From Pseudomonas linyingensis (lineage in GTDB: Bacteria > Pseudomonadota > Gammaproteobacteria > Pseudomonadales > Pseudomonadaceae), in contig NZ_FNZE01000005.1 in NCBI RefSeq assembly GCF_900109175.1, forward strand, positions 124,001-188,000: 64,000 bases of DNA, in the 5' to 3' direction. Positions 35,541-43,831 of the stretch are shown in pieces (position 1 is the first letter of the stretch; each line of letters begins with the position of its first letter). The notes under the pieces were generated by a model. That model was not told the DNA's origin. It searched no databases and was given only the letters and a program-made list of their open reading frames with translations. A program made the translations under genes and the position numbers.

Positions 35541-35612
35541 TAATCTCGTCACCTGCAACGTCACTCACCCGACGCTGCGTACCAATAAATATAAGAACGC
35601 AGGTATGCCCCC

Positions 35613-35789
35613 ATGCACCACGCTTCGCACCCTCGCACCCCCACCGCCTTCGTCGCCATGACGGATTGCTGGACCGGCCTCGCCCCTCTCGTCCATCTCG
35701 ACGGCCACTCGACACCGCCGCCACAGGCATCCCGACCAGGCCGGCCCTTCGCCGCTCGCCTGCGACGCCTGTTGCGCCTGATCGCCTGA
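35613..35789 (+). CDS. Possible 58-residue peptide upstream of tctB
   Basis: An ATG frame encoding a Pro/His-rich start and a basic amphipathic end (FAARLRRLLRLIA). It lies 77 bp before tctB on the same strand. No family resemblance, weak ribosome site, and GC-rich DNA makes chance frames common, so this is only a possibility. Confidence 0.2.
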   Translation: MHHASHPRTPTAFVAMTDCWTGLAPLVHLDGHSTPPPQASRPGRPFAARLRRLLRLIA

Positions 35790-35866
35790 TTCCCGGGCAC
35801 CGCCCGCTCTCCACCGCCTGGCCATCTGGAGGGTTCGTCCGCGAACCTCCAGCGGAGTGACACGTC

Positions 35867-36340
35867 ATGCAAAACACCCTCGAGAAACGACTGGTCGGCG
35901 AACTCGCCTTCGTCTGCCTGCTGCTGGCCCTGGCCGCCGGCATCGCCGTAGAGGCCTGGGGCATCGCCGGCTTCAGCGGCATCAGCTCGCCGGGGGCCTT
36001 CCCCCTCGGCATCAGCGCCATCCTGCTGCTGGCCGGCGGGCGCATCCTGTTCGACACCCTGCGCAGGCCGGACTCCGGCGCCGGCAACTGGCTCGCCGCC
36101 GCGCGGCAGTTCTGCGCGCAGCATTTCCCTCGCCGCATCCTGGTGTTCACCGTGCTGGCGGTGGCCTACCTGGCGAGCATCCAGTGGGCCAGCTTCTACA
36201 TCAGCACCTTCGTTTTCCTGCTGCTGTCGATTCTCTACCTGCGCAGCGGCCGGCCGCTGGCGGCGCTGCTGACCAGCGCCCTGCTGGTGGGCCTGATCTA
36301 CCTGCTGTTCACCCTCGCCTTCAGCGTCTACCTGCCTTGA
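35867..36340 (+). CDS. Tripartite tricarboxylate transporter small permease (TctB family)
   Basis: A 157-residue membrane protein with four helices, the small integral subunit of a periplasmic-binding-protein-dependent secondary transporter. The pattern ISSPGAFPLGISAILLLAG after the first helix is typical of TctB. A GGAGTGACACGTC site precedes the ATG. It leads the B-A-C order and ends 10 bp before tctA. Cargo is a carboxylic acid; nearby aconitase and flavoprotein genes make a citrate-like or hydroaromatic acid plausible. Confidence 0.92.
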   Translation: MQNTLEKRLVGELAFVCLLLALAAGIAVEAWGIAGFSGISSPGAFPLGISAILLLAGGRILFDTLRRPDSGAGNWLAAARQFCAQHFPRRILVFTVLAVAYLASIQWASFYISTFVFLLLSILYLRSGRPLAALLTSALLVGLIYLLFTLAFSVYLP

Positions 36341-36350
36341 GGAGCTCACC

Positions 36351-37865
36351 ATGAGCGAAACCATCTCCTACCTGCTGATGGCCTGGTCGGACCCGAACCT
36401 GTTGCTGCTGACCGCGCTGGGCACCTTCGCCGGCATCTACATCGGCGCGATTCCCGGCCTTTCGGTGACCATGGCGGTGTCGATCCTGGTGTCCTTCACC
36501 TTCTCCTGGGAGGTCAACAGCGCGCTGGCGCTGATCGTCGGCATCTACATCGGCGGCGTGTACGGCGGCTCGCGCAGCGCCATCCTGCTCAACATCCCCG
36601 GCGCGCCCTCCTCGGTGGCCACCGCCTTCGACGGCTACCCGCTGGCCAAGCTCGGCGAGGCCGGTCGCGCCATCGGCCTGAGCACGGTGATGTCGGTGAT
36701 CGGCGGTCTCGCCGGCACCCTGGTGTTGGCCAGCGCCGCGCCGGTGATCGGCGACATGGCGCTGAAGTTCGCCCCGCGCGACTACTTCCTGATCGCCGCC
36801 CTCGGCCTGCTGCTGGTCGGCAGCCTGGCCGAAGGCTCGCTGGCCAAGGGCGTGTTCGCCGCTGCGCTGGGCACGGTGATCGGCCTGGTCGGCATGGACC
36901 CGGTCACCGCCCAGGGCCGTTTCACCCTCGGTCAGGTCGAGCTGATGGGCGGCATCCACTACGTGGTGGTGATGATCGGCCTGTTCGGCGTCGCCGAAGC
37001 CTTCTACCAGCTGCACAGCCTGGACGTGCCGGCGGTGCGCCAGCAGGTCACCAAGATCATCCCGTCCGTGGCGATGGTGCTGAAGTTCCTGCCGCTGTCG
37101 CTGCGCACCGCGGTGATCGGCGTGCTGGTCGGCGCCCTGCCCGGCGTCGGCGGCGACATCGCCGCGCTGATGGCCTACGACCACGCCAAGCGCACGGTGA
37201 AGAAACCCAGCCGGCCGTTCGGCCAGGGCGCCTACGAGGGCCTGGTGGCCCCGGAAACCGCCAACAGCGCGGCGGTCGGCGGTGCCTACGTGCCGATGCT
37301 GACCCTCGGCATCCCGGGCGATGCGGTGACTGCGGTGATCATCGGCGCGCTGGTGATCCACGGCCTGAACCCCGGCCCGATGCTGATGGTGGAGAGCCCG
37401 CACATCTTCTGGTTCACCGTGGGCAACCTGGCGCTGGCCAACATCTTCCTGCTGGTCTTCGGCCTGATGGGCATCAAGCTGTTCGCCAAGCTGGTCGAGC
37501 TGCCCAAGGCGATGCTGATCCCGCTGATCCTGGTGCTCTGCGTGGTCGGCACCTACTCGATCAACAGCAGCATGACCGAGGTGTACTGGATGCTCGGCTT
37601 CGGCCTGTTCGGCTACTTCCTCAAGGTCTTCGGCTTCCAGATGGGCCCGGTGATCCTCGGCGTGATCCTCGGCCCGATGATGGACAACTCCTGGCGCCAG
37701 GCGATGGCCTCGGTCGGCGACAACCCGGTCGAGCTGCTCGGCGAACTGCTCAGCAACCCGGTGTCGCTGATCCTCACCGTCGGCATCACCCTGATCCTGC
37801 TCGGCAAGACCCCCGTATCGGGCTGGCTGAAGAAGAAGTGCAAGTGCACCCCTGTGACCCACTGA
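36351..37865 (+). CDS. Tripartite tricarboxylate transporter large permease (TctA family)
   Basis: A 504-residue permease with about twelve helices. The two family signatures are evident: IPGLSVTMAVSILV with YGGSRSAILLNIPGAP, and LPGVGGDIAALMAYD with ANSAAVGGAYVPMLTLGIPG. It is the channel subunit working with the TctB and TctC proteins encoded on either side. The C-terminal KKKCKCTPVTH is a short hydrophilic tail with two cysteines. It should take up an organic acid using the proton or sodium gradient. Confidence 0.96.
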   Translation: MSETISYLLMAWSDPNLLLLTALGTFAGIYIGAIPGLSVTMAVSILVSFTFSWEVNSALALIVGIYIGGVYGGSRSAILLNIPGAPSSVATAFDGYPLAKLGEAGRAIGLSTVMSVIGGLAGTLVLASAAPVIGDMALKFAPRDYFLIAALGLLLVGSLAEGSLAKGVFAAALGTVIGLVGMDPVTAQGRFTLGQVELMGGIHYVVVMIGLFGVAEAFYQLHSLDVPAVRQQVTKIIPSVAMVLKFLPLSLRTAVIGVLVGALPGVGGDIAALMAYDHAKRTVKKPSRPFGQGAYEGLVAPETANSAAVGGAYVPMLTLGIPGDAVTAVIIGALVIHGLNPGPMLMVESPHIFWFTVGNLALANIFLLVFGLMGIKLFAKLVELPKAMLIPLILVLCVVGTYSINSSMTEVYWMLGFGLFGYFLKVFGFQMGPVILGVILGPMMDNSWRQAMASVGDNPVELLGELLSNPVSLILTVGITLILLGKTPVSGWLKKKCKCTPVTH

Positions 37866-37896
37866 TCCAAAAACAACAACAAGCGGAGTAACACCC

Positions 37897-38898
37897 ATGC
37901 TCAAGAAACTGCTCGTCGGACTGACCCTCGCCGCCAGCGCCGCCGGCTTCAGCCTCGCCGCCCACGCCGCCTACCCCGAGCGCAGCATCCAGGCGGTGAT
38001 CCCCTGGGGCGCCGGCGGCGCCACCGACAACGTGATGCGCAGCCTGACCCCCTACGTGGAGAAGGAGCTGGGCGGCAAGGTGATCCTCAACAACCGCCCC
38101 GGCGGCACCGCGGTGATCGGCACCAGCTACGTGCTCGGCCAGCAGCCCAACGGCTACACCCTGCTGCTCGGCGCGGAAAACCCGCAGCTGTATCCGGTGC
38201 TCGGCCTGGCCAAGTTCGACTACAGCGCGCTGTACCCGATCAACCTGATCGGCCAGAACGTGGCGGTGATCGCCGTGCATGCCGACAGCCCGTGGAACAG
38301 CATGGCCGACCTGATGGCCGCGGCCAAGGCCAACCCCGGCAGCCTGCGCATGGGCGGTGCCGGCGCCGGCGCCCTGCCGAGCACGGTGCACGCGATGATC
38401 AGCGCGGTGGACCAGCTCGACGTGCGCGAAGTGACCTTCGGCGGCGACGGCCCCGGCATCACCGCGCTGATGGGCCAGCACATCGACTTCATGCCGCTGA
38501 GCCTGGCCGCCGCCAAGGAGCTGATCCGCACCGGCAAGCTCAAGGCGCTGGCCGTGGTGAGCACCGAGGAGATCCCCGAACTGCCGGGGGTCGAGCCGAT
38601 CAGCAAGACCCTGCCGGCCATCGCCGACTACCTGCCGTGGGGACCGTTCTGGGGCGTCTGGGTGCACAAGGACACCCCCGACGACGTCAAGCAGAAGCTG
38701 ACCGCCGCCTATGCCAAGGCGGTGGCGACTCCCGAGTTCCAAGCCTTCCTGAAGAACTACGGCGCCAAGTCGCTGAACCTCAGCGGCGACGAGGCCAGCC
38801 AGTTCCTCAACCGCTGGCAGTCGGTCACCACCTGGTCGATGTACAAGGCCAAGGCCATCGATATCGCCCCGGACAGCGTCGGCATCGCCAAGCCCTGA
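37897..38898 (+). CDS. Tripartite tricarboxylate transporter substrate-binding protein (TctC/Bug family)
   Basis: A 333-residue periplasmic solute-binding protein with a signal peptide ending AHA near residue 25. The Bug-family start YPERSIQAVIPWGAGGATDN and NNRPGGTAVIGTSYV contain the loops that hold ligand carboxylates through water. GDGPGITALMGQHIDFMP is the domain-2 motif. It ends the tctBAC operon; a strong terminator follows. Ligand identity is unknown. Confidence 0.95.
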   Translation: MLKKLLVGLTLAASAAGFSLAAHAAYPERSIQAVIPWGAGGATDNVMRSLTPYVEKELGGKVILNNRPGGTAVIGTSYVLGQQPNGYTLLLGAENPQLYPVLGLAKFDYSALYPINLIGQNVAVIAVHADSPWNSMADLMAAAKANPGSLRMGGAGAGALPSTVHAMISAVDQLDVREVTFGGDGPGITALMGQHIDFMPLSLAAAKELIRTGKLKALAVVSTEEIPELPGVEPISKTLPAIADYLPWGPFWGVWVHKDTPDDVKQKLTAAYAKAVATPEFQAFLKNYGAKSLNLSGDEASQFLNRWQSVTTWSMYKAKAIDIAPDSVGIAKP

Positions 38899-38913
38899 TC
38901 CCCCGCAGCACCC

Positions 38914-38946
38914 CGGGCCCGGCACTCTGCCGGGCCCGCCTGTTTT
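38914..38946 (+). terminator. Rho-independent terminator after tctC
   Basis: A perfect 10-bp stem CGGGCCCGGC / GCCGGGCCCG with loop ACTCT, followed by CCTGTTTT. Confidence 0.8.
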
Positions 38947-39016
38947 CGCCCCACGCCCATTCTTCCCGTCGCTTGCCGCAGTTCGCACTTGGCGAGCACT
39001 CGCCCAAACCCTATTA

Positions 39017-39033
39017 TTGGAACCATGTTCCAA
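39017..39033. promoter_or_regulatory. Palindromic operator TTGGAACCATGTTCCAA
   Basis: A 17-bp perfect palindrome 60 bp before the flavoprotein ATG, between the tctC terminator and the gene. The same core is found before the Gfo/Idh and tctB genes. Confidence 0.6.
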
Positions 39034-39092
39034 AAACAACGATGCGCGCTAACGAGGCCCTCCTCGCCAAGCCGCCCTCTCGGAGAACCACG

Positions 39093-40811
39093 ATGCCTGC
39101 AAGTGCCCTGCCCCCTACGCTCGAATGCGATGTCCTGGTCATCGGCTCCGGCGCCGCCGGCCTGTCGGCCGCGGTGACCGCCGCCTGGCACGGCCAGAAG
39201 GTCGTCGTCGTGGAGAAGGACCCGGTGTTCGGCGGCGCCACCGCCTGGTCCGGCGGCTGGATGTGGGTGCCGTGCAACCCGCTGGCGCGCCGCGCCGGCA
39301 TCGTCGAAGACCCCGAGCTGCCGCGCACCTACCTCAAGCACGAGCTGGGCGACAGGTACGACCCCGCGCGCATCGACGCCTTCCTCGAAGCCGGCCCGCG
39401 CATGGTGGAGTTCTTCGAGAAGCACACCGCCCTGCAGTTCGCCGACGGCAACCAGATCGCCGACATCCACGGCGACACCCCCGGCGCCGGCACCGGCGGC
39501 CGCTCGGTGATCGCCGCGCCCTACGACGGCCGCGAGGTCGGCGAGCTGATCCACCGCCTGCGCAAGACCATGCGCGAGACCTCGTTCCTCGGCATGCCGA
39601 TCATGGCCGGCAAGGATCTGGCCGCGTTCATGAACGTCACCCGCTCGCCGGGCGCGTTCGTCTACGCCGGCAAGCGCTTCGGCCGTCACCTGGTCGACCT
39701 CGCCCGCCACGGCCGCGCCATGCAGCTGGTCAACGGCGTGGCGCTGGTGGCGCGGCTGGCCAAGTCGGCCGCGGATCTCGGCGTGCAACTGATCGAATCG
39801 GCGCCGGCCAAACGCCTGCTGCGGAAGGACGGCGCCGTGCGCGGCGCGGTGGTGGCCACCGGCCAGGGCGAGGTCAGCATCCGCGCGCGCAAGGCGGTGG
39901 TGCTCGCCGCCGGCGGCTTCCCCAACGACATCGAGCGGCGCAAGGCGCTGTTCCCACGCACGCCCACCGGCCACGAACACCTGGCCCTGCCGCCGCTCGG
40001 CGCCTCGGGCGACGGCCTGCGCCTGGGCGAAGCTGCCGGCGGCCAGGTGGCCACCGACCTGGTGTCGCCGGTGGCCTGGGCACCGGTGTCGCTGGTGCAG
40101 CACAAGGACGGCAGCAGCGGCCACTTTCCGCACATCATCGAGCGCGGCAAGCCCGGCATCATCGGCGTGCTGGCCGACGGCAAACGCTTCGTCAACGAGG
40201 CCAACGGCTACTACGACTACACCTCGGCGATGGTCGCGGCGGTGCCGCTGGGGCAGGAAGTCGCCTCCTGGCTGATCTGCGACCACCGTTTCCAGCGCCG
40301 CTACGGCCTGGGCATCTCGCGCCCGGCGCCGGTGCCGCTCGGCCCGTGGCTGCGCAACGGCTACTTGAAGAGCGGCCAGAGCATCGAGGAACTGGCCCGC
40401 GCCTGCGGCATCGACCCGGCCGGCCTGGCCGCCACCGTCGCCGACTACAACCGCCATGCGCGCAACGGCGAGGACCCGGCGTTCGGCCGCGGCTCCACCC
40501 CCTACAACCGCAAGCAGGGCGACGCCAGCCACCAGCCCAACCCGTGCGTGGCGCCCATCGAGCACGGCCCGTTCTACGCGGTGAAGGTGCAGCCCGGCTG
40601 CTTCGGCACCTTCGCCGGCCTGAAGACCAACGCCAGCGCCCAGGTGCTGGATGGCGAAGGCCAGCCCATCGACGGCCTGTACGCCGCCGGCACCGACATG
40701 GCCAGCATCATGGGCGGCCACTACCCGGCCGGCGGCATCAACCTCGGCCCGGCGGTGACCTTCGGCTACATCGCCGGCCGGCACATCGCCGGGGCGAGTG
40801 GCTGGGAGTGA
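39093..40811 (+). CDS. FAD-dependent dehydrogenase, KstD/fumarate-reductase-flavoprotein family (paralogue 1)
   Basis: A 572-residue flavoprotein. VIGSGAAGLSAAVTAA and VVVEKDPVFGGATAWSGG bind FAD; GLYAAGTDMASIMGGHY and INLGPAVTFGYIAGRHIAG near the C-terminus close the FAD site. Family members introduce a C=C bond next to a carbonyl (3-ketosteroid or oxocyclohexanecarboxylate desaturases) or reduce fumarate-like acids. The region that reads NESNSYHCF or NEADSYHAF in the two paralogues is NEANGYYDYT here, so its substrate pocket differs. A GGAGAACCACG site fixes the start. It follows tctBAC but has its own operator. Substrate unknown. Confidence 0.9.
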   Translation: MPASALPPTLECDVLVIGSGAAGLSAAVTAAWHGQKVVVVEKDPVFGGATAWSGGWMWVPCNPLARRAGIVEDPELPRTYLKHELGDRYDPARIDAFLEAGPRMVEFFEKHTALQFADGNQIADIHGDTPGAGTGGRSVIAAPYDGREVGELIHRLRKTMRETSFLGMPIMAGKDLAAFMNVTRSPGAFVYAGKRFGRHLVDLARHGRAMQLVNGVALVARLAKSAADLGVQLIESAPAKRLLRKDGAVRGAVVATGQGEVSIRARKAVVLAAGGFPNDIERRKALFPRTPTGHEHLALPPLGASGDGLRLGEAAGGQVATDLVSPVAWAPVSLVQHKDGSSGHFPHIIERGKPGIIGVLADGKRFVNEANGYYDYTSAMVAAVPLGQEVASWLICDHRFQRRYGLGISRPAPVPLGPWLRNGYLKSGQSIEELARACGIDPAGLAATVADYNRHARNGEDPAFGRGSTPYNRKQGDASHQPNPCVAPIEHGPFYAVKVQPGCFGTFAGLKTNASAQVLDGEGQPIDGLYAAGTDMASIMGGHYPAGGINLGPAVTFGYIAGRHIAGASGWE

Positions 40812-40933
40812 TGGAAGACGAGTGGGAAAGGTCGTGGCGGAGTAGGCCATCACGGCCATGGTGATGGCCGGCAGGGAACGGCCAGAAGCGGACGCTTCCG
40901 GCCATAGGCATTTATTGAAAAAAGTACTGGCGA

Positions 40934-41935
40934 CTATTCGCTCACCAATCGAATGACCGTCTTGCCCTTGCCGCGACCTTCCGCGACCTGGCGAAACGCC
41001 TCGTTGACCTCATCCAGTGCAAAGGGCTGCTGATCCACTCGGATCGTCAGTTGCCCGGTATTGGCCAGCACAGCCGCCTCGCGCAGGATGGCCCCATGGT
41101 GTTCGCGCCCCTGGCCGGTGAGCAACGGCGTCAGCGTGAATACGCCCGAATAAGTGGCGCTCTTGAACGATAGCGGCGCGAGGCTGTGCTGGCCCCAGCC
41201 AAGGCAGCTCAGTACGTGCCCGGTATAAGGTTTCACGGCCTGGAAGGATGCATCCAGCGTGCTGCCACCTACCGTGTCATAGACGATGTCGAAACCTTCG
41301 CCGGCCGTATATTGCTCGACATAGGCCTCCACGCTCTGCGCCTGATAGTCGATCGCCGTGGCCCCAAGCGAGCGGATGAAGTCGAGACTCGCCGCCGAAC
41401 CGGTGGCGTACACCTCGGCACCACGCGCCTTGGCCAGTTGCACCGCGACTTGGCCGACGCCACCTGCGCCGCCATGAATCAGCACCCGCTGGCCGGCACG
41501 GACGTTGGCGCGATCCACCAAACCTTCCCAGGCGGTGATGAACACCAGCGGCAGGGCAGCTGCCTCATGCATGCTGAGTGCGTGCGGCTTTGCCGCGATC
41601 AGCCGGGCATCCACGGCGATGTACTCGGCCATGGTGCCCTGGGCGCCGCCAATACCACCGGCCATGCCGAAAACTTCCTGGCCTGGAGTGAAGCCCTCGA
41701 CCGCCTCGCCCAACTCGACGACGGTGCCGGCGAGATCCAGCCCGAGTACCGCCGGCAGCGCCTGGCGGGCATGCGACCCTGCGCCGGTGGCGATCTTGGT
41801 ATCGAGGGGGTTGACCCCCGCTGCATGAACCCTGACCAAAACCTGCCCCTTGCCGGGAACGGGGCGGGTGATGTGGCGCACAGCCAGCGGGGCCTGGGCG
41901 GACTCGGCGATAGCGGCAAGCATGGTCTGATTCAT
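40934..41935 (-). CDS. MDR-family zinc-independent alcohol dehydrogenase / quinone oxidoreductase
   Basis: A 333-residue medium-chain dehydrogenase/reductase. The N-terminal GroES-like part has GVNPLDTKIATGAG and LGLDLAGTVVELGE; the catalytic-zinc Cys/His pattern is absent, which puts it with NADPH:quinone reductase-like proteins. HGGAGGVGQVAVQLA is the nucleotide-binding motif. It is divergent from a LysR regulator with 101 bp between, the common arrangement for stress-inducible quinone reductases. Substrate probably a quinone or reactive enone. Confidence 0.92.
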   Translation of the reverse strand: MNQTMLAAIAESAQAPLAVRHITRPVPGKGQVLVRVHAAGVNPLDTKIATGAGSHARQALPAVLGLDLAGTVVELGEAVEGFTPGQEVFGMAGGIGGAQGTMAEYIAVDARLIAAKPHALSMHEAAALPLVFITAWEGLVDRANVRAGQRVLIHGGAGGVGQVAVQLAKARGAEVYATGSAASLDFIRSLGATAIDYQAQSVEAYVEQYTAGEGFDIVYDTVGGSTLDASFQAVKPYTGHVLSCLGWGQHSLAPLSFKSATYSGVFTLTPLLTGQGREHHGAILREAAVLANTGQLTIRVDQQPFALDEVNEAFRQVAEGRGKGKTVIRLVSE

Positions 41936-42036
41936 GACGGGAACCTCTGATTGAGTGGACGCTTACAGGTTGCTCCGCCTTCTCCATTCCGATAAGAAAC
42001 TAAATTTGCATATCACTTATTCCCCGAAGAGACCTA

Positions 42037-42921
42037 ATGGCGATGGATCTGTTCGACAGCATGCGCATCTTCGTACGCGTCGTGGAGCGTGGTTCGTTCT
42101 CGGCGGTCGCGCGCGAACTGAACATGGGGCAACCGGCAGTGAGCAAGCAGATCCGCGCCCTGGAGCAATACCTGGGCGGCCCGGTATTCGCCCGCAGTAC
42201 CCGGCACTTGGCCCTGACCGACCAGGGGCAAGGTTTCTACAGGCACTGCCAGGAGATCCTCGGCCAGCTCGATACCGCCACCCGCAGCTTCGCCAGCGGC
42301 CAGGAGCAGATCGCCGGCCCCCTGCGCATCACTGCACCGGTCAGCTACGGGAGGTTGTGCATTGCGCCGCTGATCGCGAGTTTTCTGCAGCGCTATCCCG
42401 AGGTGCGGATCGACCTGCGCCTGAGCGATCACAACGAAGACCTGCTCAAGGAAAACATCGACCTGGCCATCCGCATCGGCGTGGTGAAGAGCGAGGGCCT
42501 GGTGGCCCTGTCCCTCGGCACCAGCACCCGGCGGGTATACGCCTCGCCCACCTATCTGCAGGACCTTGGCCTACCACACGAGCCCGCCGAACTGGCAGGC
42601 CACAACTGCATCGCTTTCACCTTGCTGGAGCATTACGACCACTGGCACTTCACTCACGGTGCGCAAGCGCTCGATGTCGCCATCAAGGGAAACGTCACCA
42701 GCAACAGCAGCGAGGCCATTCGTGAAATGGTCCTCGGCGGCCTGGGCATTTCCCTCTCTCCAGATTGGCTGTTCGCCGCAGACGTCCAACAGGGCCGCGT
42801 ACGTAGCGTGCTTGACGATTACCAGACCACCGCGCTGCCGGTCAACGCCGTGTTCAGCCGTGAGCGACGACGCTCGGCGCGGACGATGGCGTTCGTCGAC
42901 TTTCTTCGCGCGCATTTGTAG
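42037..42921 (+). CDS. LysR-family transcriptional regulator
   Basis: A 294-residue LysR protein. The winged helix spans about residues 4-62 (FVRVVERGSFSAVARELNMGQPAVSKQIRALEQYL) and the effector domain follows (PLRITAPVSYGRLCIAPLI). The CrgA-like architecture is common for regulators of neighbouring oxidoreductases, here the divergent MDR reductase. The AT-rich gap TTTGCATATCACTTATT could contain the T-N11-A binding site. A second ATG two codons later is an alternative start. Confidence 0.93.
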   Translation: MAMDLFDSMRIFVRVVERGSFSAVARELNMGQPAVSKQIRALEQYLGGPVFARSTRHLALTDQGQGFYRHCQEILGQLDTATRSFASGQEQIAGPLRITAPVSYGRLCIAPLIASFLQRYPEVRIDLRLSDHNEDLLKENIDLAIRIGVVKSEGLVALSLGTSTRRVYASPTYLQDLGLPHEPAELAGHNCIAFTLLEHYDHWHFTHGAQALDVAIKGNVTSNSSEAIREMVLGGLGISLSPDWLFAADVQQGRVRSVLDDYQTTALPVNAVFSRERRRSARTMAFVDFLRAHL

Positions 42922-42979
42922 GTTCACCTGACGGTGCCGGGAAACGACGCCGCGAGCAGCCCGTGTTCATTGCAGGCGT

Positions 42980-43342
42980 TCACTCCAGATCAGCGTCGAT
43001 GCGCATGATCTGCCCGTCAGTATTGACGGCAATTTGCAGCAGGCCGATCTCGTGGCCGAAATCTCCGGTGAAGTCGACCCGCACGCTGGCAAGGTTGGCA
43101 CCGAGAGGCTTGATCGACAGCATGCGAGTCACCGTGTTACAGCCGATAAAGTACTGCTCTACATAAGTGCGAATGCCCGCATGGCCGTCGAAGCGATGCC
43201 CGGTGGACGGGTCATCGATCACCGCATCCGCTGTGAACAGTTTCAGAACACCCTCGACGTCGAATGCATTGGTTGCGCCGATCAGGGCATCAGCGACCCT
43301 GCGCAGGTTGTCTTTGTGCGGGGTCATCGCATCAGCTCCCAT
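42980..43342 (-). CDS. NTF2-like / SnoaL-like domain protein
   Basis: A 120-residue cone-fold protein. ALIGATNAFDVEGVLKLFTADAVIDDPSTGHRFDGHAGIRTYVEQYF follows the SnoaL-like ketosteroid-isomerase pattern, with Asp/His residues facing the pocket, and the C-terminus is the usual beta strand pair. Such proteins are isomerases, cyclases or binding proteins; no activity can be assigned. It is convergent with the LysR gene and has no close partner on its own strand. Both Met1 and Met6 could start translation. Confidence 0.78.
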   Translation of the reverse strand: MGADAMTPHKDNLRRVADALIGATNAFDVEGVLKLFTADAVIDDPSTGHRFDGHAGIRTYVEQYFIGCNTVTRMLSIKPLGANLASVRVDFTGDFGHEIGLLQIAVNTDGQIMRIDADLE

Positions 43343-43831
43343 GCTGCCAGTTTTGTGTAGATGAAAGTGACGCTACAGCCACATGGGATCCATGCCTGCA
43401 CCGCGCAATGCTCAAGATCGGAGTGAAAGGGGGCAACCCTCTCGCACACCCGCGCTTGGTCGTAATCGTCGTACTTATACATCCCACCACCTCTTCAGCC
43501 ACCGCAAGGCGGGTTCAAAGCGGGTGACTATGCCGTGACAAAGTGGGGACAGAACAGGCTCAGATTGGCGGTAAAAAATACGGAGCAGATGGTATGCGGC
43601 TGCTCTATGGCGTCACGCAAGCCGGGGGGCGACTCGACTGGAATCGGCGGATTCAATGGCGCCGTGCAGGCCTGCCGGAAAGCCTGCCTACTTAGCCCTT
43701 GTGCACACGATCCCCTCGGCCCCGTCGCGGCGCAGACCCGGCTGGGTGACGACGTAGGCGCAGGCGCCGGACGCTGAACAATCCGACACACAGCCTTGGC
43801 AAGGCTGGATGCTTGTACATAACATCCCGCC
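43343..43831. other. Gene-poor gap before FAN1 containing a PLD remnant
   Basis: About 490 bp. Apart from the short PLD-like remnant described separately, I see no gene. An 80-codon plus-strand frame exists but has no family features. ACAGCCTTGGCAAGGCTG just before FAN1 can form a small hairpin. Confidence 0.5.
43688..43777 (-). pseudogene. 3' remnant resembling the cardiolipin synthase/PLD gene
   Basis: The minus strand reads YVVTQPGLRRDGAEGIV, close to YIATPPGLLRDAAEGIV at the C-terminus of the PLD protein at 49.6-51.0 kb. The DNA also aligns over about 55 bp (CCCCTCGGCC, CGTCGCGG, GCAGACCCGGC shared in order). Only the last 25 or so codons are present, so it is a relic of a gene end. Confidence 0.55.

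Larger units (their letters stand above)
35372..35866. other. Regulatory gap between iclR and tctB
   Basis: About 495 bp. The iclR-proximal part holds two operator candidates described separately. The remainder is high-GC and contains a 58-codon open frame but no convincing gene. It must carry the iclR and tctB promoters. Confidence 0.6.

Noticed and set aside
39093-40811. Naming flavoprotein 1 as tricarballylate dehydrogenase (TcuA) because of the nearby TctBAC and aconitase
   Set aside because: No TcuB-like electron-transfer partner is present and motifs fit KstD-like enzymes as well; kept as an open alternative, not a call.
40845-40905. Hairpins after flavoprotein 1 considered as a terminator
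   Set aside because: GGCCATCAC/GTGATGGCC and GAAGCG/GCTTCC stems exist but no convincing T tract follows; left unannotated.
43535-43777. An 80-codon plus-strand frame before FAN1
   Set aside because: No ribosome site or family resemblance, and it overlaps the PLD remnant on the other strand.
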